Assembly: GCA_016748015.1 (NCBI GenBank)
Contig: JAAOMT010000009.1
Span: 1,174,954-1,238,953, forward strand
DNA length: 64,000 nt
Origin: Geosiphon pyriformis
Taxonomy: Eukaryota > Glomeromycota > Glomeromycetes > Archaeosporales > Geosiphonaceae
Direction of reading: 5' to 3'
Positions 59,013 to 64,000 of this stretch are shown piece by piece. The notes under the pieces were generated by a model. The model searched no databases. It was not told where the DNA came from and saw nothing but the letters and a program-made list of their open reading frames with translations. The translations under genes were made by a program, and so were the position numbers. Every line of letters starts with the position of its first letter. Position 1 is the first letter of the stretch.

Positions 59013-61824
59013 ATCTTATGTTTTTTTTGTCAATTATTAGTTTAAAAATATTGGCATCTATCTAGTTTTTAAAATTAGATTACTTATTAATCATAGTATT
59101 TTATATTTTTTTGTTTTACTTTTATTTTTGACTACTTTCAAAGCAGTTTTGCTTATTCATTTATTGTGTTTTTTTAAAAGAGTGAAAGTTCACAATATTT
59201 TACAGTTAGCAATATTTTAACAATGAGTAAATGAAATTAACAATTTTTTATTTAATGAAATTAATTAGATCAAAATCATAATTAATGTTTTTAGTTTGGA
59301 AAATGCTTATATCTTTAATTTTTATTGCTTACTTAAAGCTTATTAATAATGTTTACTTATTAATCAATAATAAAAATTGACATACAATAATTTCAATAAT
59401 ATTTGGAAACTTTCTAGTTTACAATAACAATATTAATAATTAATAGACAATAGAATAAAGAATAATTTTTTATTTTTATTAGAAAACAAAATATTTATTT
59501 TTGAAATCAATTTTTTTAACTAAAAATTAAGATCCCTAAGTATTAAAATATAAAAAACAAAAATATACATAGTTAATTGTGTAAAACTTGTAAGTTATAG
59601 ACCACTTAATATATATTAACATAAATAAAACTATCAGCTTAATTAATTAATAGTTTATTTTTTAATTTATCTTAAAATTATTAGTAGATTTGTTTATTTC
59701 TGAAAAAAAGTTATTAATACCAATCTTGAAAATAAAGTTATTTAAACAAGATTTACACTTCAACAAATGAGTTAATGCTTTAAATTAGAAGTTCAATTAA
59801 AGTATTGCTTATAAAGAGTAGTAATATTTATGCTATTCACTTTTAAAGCTAAAAATACTACTAATTTTATATAAAAAACTTTAGGATAATTATAAAAGCA
59901 ATTGATATAATAATAATTTAACAAATTATAATAACATAAATAGGCAATTAATTCTCAGATACTATTTTATTAAGATAGTATACAATTTATTAACTAAATA
60001 GCTTTTGGTATTTTAATTTAGAACTTAACAATATGAACATAATTGTATTAAGTAATTATTGACTAAAGCAACAGCCAGTTAAAATATTTAAAATATAGTC
60101 AATTTTTAAAAAAAATTCAGATTTAGCCTTAAGAATACAGATTTTAAATGATTAAAATTAAGCTTTAAAACTAATTTTAATATTAGCAGCAGCCAGTTTT
60201 CTTTGCAATTATTCGGATCTTAACTTCTAAATCTTTGATTGTTGTAATTACTGTCTTGTTAGTTTTGCTAATTAGTTTGTTTACAAATATTCTTAATTAA
60301 ATCTAGTAAAACCATAATAGTTATCATAGAAATTCATTGATTTTAGTTAAACTTATAATAGCAAGTTATAATATTAGTATTTTACTTGTGTATTTAATAT
60401 GTAAGTCTTGTAATCTAAGCAAATAACTTGACAATACTATTTGGTTTAATGTTTTGTAAGAGAAACAACAGCCAGTAATTTGGTTGTTTTAATTGGTTTT
60501 AATTCAAATTTTGACTTGGGACTAAAACATTAAAAAAGTAAATAGTATTGTTATAAAAGCTTTGTATATGTAGAGTAATATTTCATACTTTAAAAAATTG
60601 CTAAAGCATTCACTTAATGTAAAAAATAAACTCAAATGTAATTGTAAAGCCTCTTATGAAAATGCTTTTTTACAAGATATTGGTATAGATTTTTTAAAAT
60701 AAATATTTAAAAACCAAACAGTAATCAGTCAATTTTAATTAAAAAAAAATAGGCTAAACAATTGATCCAGAGGCAGACAAACAGAACAAACTGGCCCATT
60801 AACAGGTTGAGTGCATTTTTGTGAGAAAATATTAACACTTGGAAAGTAAGTTGAAACATGTTGTGTTTCAGTGGTTAGAATTTCTGGAGTGCATTAATCC
60901 AATAGCATAGAGGATGAGGAGATTTACATAGTATGATGTTTTAAGTTAAATTGATCGAGAGATCTAGGAACTCCACATGTTATAGACAATCAGGCAGCTG
61001 AAAGTAAGTTTGGTATTGGGTATCAACCCATATTGTTGGACAACTTTTATGTAATTTAGAAATTCTGATGAATTACATGGCCAAAAGTCCAAGATGTGGA
61101 TGCTTTTCTAATGATTGTTAGCTCTTGAAAAAGTTCACCTTGTCTGTTTTCAGATGAAAAGCCTTGCACATTAGATATTTAAATGATTTAAATTGCAACT
61201 TTGGAACTAAACAATTAAAAAATCATAGTCTTTATCTTGAGCTTGAAATGGAAACCAATCTGTATCAATATAATCTTTATGAATTGGTGATTTTGTTGTT
61301 AACTTACCAAGCAAAAGATTAAAATATTAAAGATAAAAATATTTTAGCAATTAATTTACCTATCATTAAAATTTTTGAGATTTTTAAAAATGTAAAAACA
61401 ATATATTTTATATTGCAATTATCACACTTTATAAAATGAGACAAAAAATTTAATAATTTTAATTGTGAAATTATAAGTTTTATTACAAATTAAAATTTAT
61501 TTTCTAATACGTATAATGAATTTAAACCTCAAATCACCAAAACTTTAGTTTTAACATATTTTTTACCACATTTGTTCAATAAACATTAAATTAAAGATAT
61601 AATAACCATAACAATCATAATTGTAATAATAAACTCGTTTAAATAAATTAGTTACTCTAATGTATCTAAAATCTTGGGTCTATGTTTTAAAAAAAATCTA
61701 AACCATAAGCCGATTTTTCTATCCGAAGGCGTCTAAATACTTATTAAGAACTGATTAAATAATATTAATAAAATTCTCTATGAGTGAATGAATGAATGAA
61801 TGAAAAGTAACGTGTAATGAATGA

Positions 61825-62144
61825 TTATATTAGGGCAGCAACACTAGAGTCCAAAAGAGTAGCTTGAGAAGATCTCGTCAAATCGATATTAAAATTACCG
61901 CCACGTTCATCCAAATATTGTTCTAAAGTTTGGGCTACAATTTCACCACCATCATGCGACAATCTTTGATTTGATTCTTCGCAAACTCCGAGCATCCCGT
62001 AGGCATGAAGAATATAGCTACTCCAATGACCTAATTCAAAATCTTCTTTAGGCATCTCGACACATGATCCTTGAATTTCCATCAAACGTTTAAGACCATC
62101 TTCTATAAATTATGGACGTGGTACATATATAAATGGCTTGGAAT
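61825..62144 (-). pseudogene. Inverted partial copy of the arabinokinase-like gene (3' end of last exon)
   Basis: Copies the last exon of the gene at 5409-6994 from 6672 to its stop. In about 320 bp I see two base changes, both C-to-T (one turns CAA into TAA, one turns CCT into CTT), and a 3-base deletion (GAA at about 62100). It has no upstream exons or promoter and is cut at 62144, so it cannot make the protein. Confidence 0.95.
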
Positions 62145-62844
62145 CCTCTGCTTACTCGAGTTCTTTAGCGACTTCCGTTATTAATGTGGTGGTGGAACAA
62201 AGTGGTATGTATTTTCATTTTGATCCCTTTTACTTTTGATCCCTTTTACCTTTTCAATTCTGAACTGAAAAAACTAATTTTCCTTTTTTTTTTTTAAATT
62301 TTTTTCAATAGGAACTTTGAACCATACATTTACATTCGATTTTACCTCATATGACAATAAAACAAGAATAGCAACTTATCAGCCCACAAAATCAACAAAC
62401 TCATTCCTTTCATATCCCAGTAAATTAGATCCACCAAAATTATCCAGTGTCACACTACGACCATCACAAATTTCTTCTTCTTCTTCTTCTTCTTCTCTTT
62501 CACGCAAGAATATTACTTTACCATCAATCTCTCTTTTACACGAACCAAAAGAATTCGATAGTCGTGAGGAGACAACATGTTTCTTGACACCTCCAAATAA
62601 CAAATGGAAATTCAAGATTAGAGTGACTAAAAATTGTGGATTGGATTCAACAGACTACTTTCGTTGGGTGATTCCAATGAAATTCGAGTTGCAAGTTGAT
62701 GAAAAATTAGCTGCAAGCTATCAAGAGTTATCATTCATATTGAAACAAAAGCAAAATCGACAAAATTCTCAATGGTCTTGGTTATTAAAACCATTTGGGA
62801 AATGTTTCTGTTTTCATGGCCGAAAAATAAGACAGGATTCATAG
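62145..62844 (+). CDS. 5'-truncated host gene, unknown function
   Basis: The sequence from 62145 to 62194 is open (AYSSSLATSVINVVVEQS) and joins through a GT-AG intron (donor at 62203, acceptor just before 62312) to GTLNHTFTFDF and a 175-residue exon ending at 62844. The exon has a Ser8 run (62471-62500), a folded-looking part WKFKIRVTKNCGLDSTDYFRW and a basic, Cys-containing tail CFCFHGRKI. I do not recognise the family. The 5' exons are missing because the inverted arm begins at 62144, so the gene is broken or the join is an assembly fault. Coding potential before 62317 rests on splice fit only. Confidence 0.55.
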
Positions 62845-62847
62845 GAA

Positions 62848-63873
62848 AAAAAAACAAAAAACATTTTTGATACGATATTTTATTTTAAGGGTGAAATGAT
62901 TTTTTGAATTTCTTTAGCTAATTTTTTTTTTTTTTTTGAACTTTTATTTTGTAAAATATTACATATTTTTTTAATAATTTGAACTTGATATTTTAATCGG
63001 TTAAATGCTTAATATCCTAGAATAAATTTAGTAGTATAGAATTAAAAAATTCAGAATGACAAGAAATCTTTCAAACTCACGAAAAAGACAAAAATAAAAA
63101 AATGTTCAAAATATTTGAAACCTAAACAAATATGATATGACAATTTTATTTAAATCTTGATGAAATCGAAAATAAAAGAAAACAACCGATTACCAAAATG
63201 CAAATATTAATATAAAATCAAAAGATTTTGCATTTTTTTTTTAGCATAATAATTAATACTTCATTTTCAGTCAAAACCAATCATCTTTTTTCACTTGGAA
63301 ATCAAAAATCCCCCCCCCCTCCCCCATTTGAAACATTCCAAATGATACATGTGTACTCAATTTAACGAAATTTAGAATTTTCAACATGAATTTGATAAAA
63401 ATTGCTTATTAAACAAACAAACAAACAAACAAACAAACAAATAAATAAATAAATATTTTTGCTCACTCAATAATAATTGAAAAAGAAAAAGAAATAATAA
63501 AAATCATATTCAAAGGTTAAAATTTCCCATGTTTATTTTTATTTTACGATCGTGAATAGGACCGATTTACGTTCGTCTTTTTCTTTTTTCTTTTTTTTCT
63601 TTTTTTCTTTTTTCTTTTTTCTTTTTTAATCATTCTTTCATTTTGATGAAAAGATAAACAAGGAAAATTTGAGGTTTTAAAAACATATTAATCAGCATTG
63701 GGAAAATATATTTTTTTCAATATAAAAAAATTTATAAAGTTTCTCCGATTAATTTCATTTCACGGATACATTATTTCCGAGGGAAAAATTATTATTATAA
63801 TTATTATTATTTTATTTCACAGAAATCAAAATTTATAATTAGATATCAAGATTGATTTTGAGAGAGTTTTTTT
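62848..63873. other. Downstream non-coding region with simple repeats
   Basis: No gene seen. Contains a T-run (62922-62938), a C10-T-C5 run (63310-63325), an (AAAC)n then (AAAT)n tract (63410-63455) and a T/C tract of T6C units (63576-63628). Confidence 0.7.
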
Positions 63874-63906
63874 TAATAATAATAAATAATAATACAATAA
63901 TAATAC

Positions 63907-64000
<94 letters not shown>
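63874..64000. repeat. (AAT)n microsatellite running off the window
   Basis: AATAAT with a few interruptions (AATAC at 63893-63910), then a pure repeat to the last base. It resembles the (TAA)n tails of the LINEs here but no LINE sequence is attached within the window. Confidence 0.9.

Larger units (their letters stand above)
57607..62144. repeat. Right arm of the large inverted duplication
   Basis: Reverse-complement partner of 6672-12302. It lacks the solo LTR present in the left arm and has the intact empty site at 60251. From about 61330 to 62144 it is nearly identical to the left arm; below that it differs by many transitions. The outer end is sharp: host-gene homology stops between 62144 and 62145. 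Confidence 0.9.

Noticed and set aside
1-64000. Mitochondrial or plastid origin because of extreme A+T content
   Set aside because: Spliceosomal GT-AG introns in glycogen synthase and the arabinokinase-like gene, nuclear transposon families and standard genetic code argue for nuclear DNA.
63874-64000. 3' tail of another LINE
   Set aside because: (AAT)n resembles LINE tails here, but no LINE sequence is attached inside the window; a plain microsatellite is simpler.
1-64000. tRNA, rRNA or other structured RNA genes
   Set aside because: I looked for cloverleaf-like GC-containing segments and A/B-box wording and found none I could support; a covariance-model scan would be decisive.

Overview
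The window is a very AT-rich piece of a fungal nuclear genome. Evidence for a fungus is a fungal-type glycogen synthase, short GT-AG introns (84 nt is typical here), a dibasic-processed secretory precursor, and transposon families (LINEs with an ORF1 zinc knuckle, AP-endonuclease, RT, RNase H and a C-terminal zinc-like region; Ty3/gypsy elements carrying dUTPase) that I associate with arbuscular mycorrhizal fungi (Glomeromycotina). The species cannot be named from the sequence alone.

Layout. 1-1090: 5' part of a glycogen synthase gene (minus strand, runs off the window). 1959-3683: one-exon gene for a secreted, cysteine-rich precursor cut up by Lys-Arg sites. 5409-6994: four-exon gene for a stand-alone protein like the N-terminal glycosyltransferase-like domain of plant L-arabinokinase. 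6672-12302 and 57607-62144 are the two arms of a large inverted duplication. It starts inside the last exon of the arabinokinase-like gene and, at the far end, abuts a 5'-truncated plus-strand gene (62145-62844). The final kilobase is simple-sequence DNA.

Everything between the arms (12303-57606) is nested, mostly decayed transposons. I can resolve: a minus-strand gypsy fragment (gag 12790-13480 with its 5' LTR 14176-15140); a solo LTR (15243-16155); an old minus-strand gypsy G1 (16156-17546, 32116-33830, 34785-35283) split by LINE A (17547-32115), which is itself split by a much younger gypsy G2 (22299-30092), and also split by a solo LTR (33831-34784); a plus-strand old gypsy G3 (35284-46099) with two different LTR subtypes and a nested solo LTR (39420-40357); a minus-strand hAT transposase (46130-47047 and about 56250-57000) separated by LINE B (47048-about 53890) and a 5'-truncated LINE C (53967-55856).

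The G2 gypsy is the most readable element: gag, zinc knuckle, protease, a cysteine-rich module, dUTPase, reverse transcriptase and most of RNase H lie in one reading frame broken by stops that are each one transition from a sense codon. It has lost its integrase. All visible differences between its LTRs are transitions, and older copies have become extremely A+T rich by the same route, which suggests cytosine deamination directed at repeats. The host genes show no such decay.
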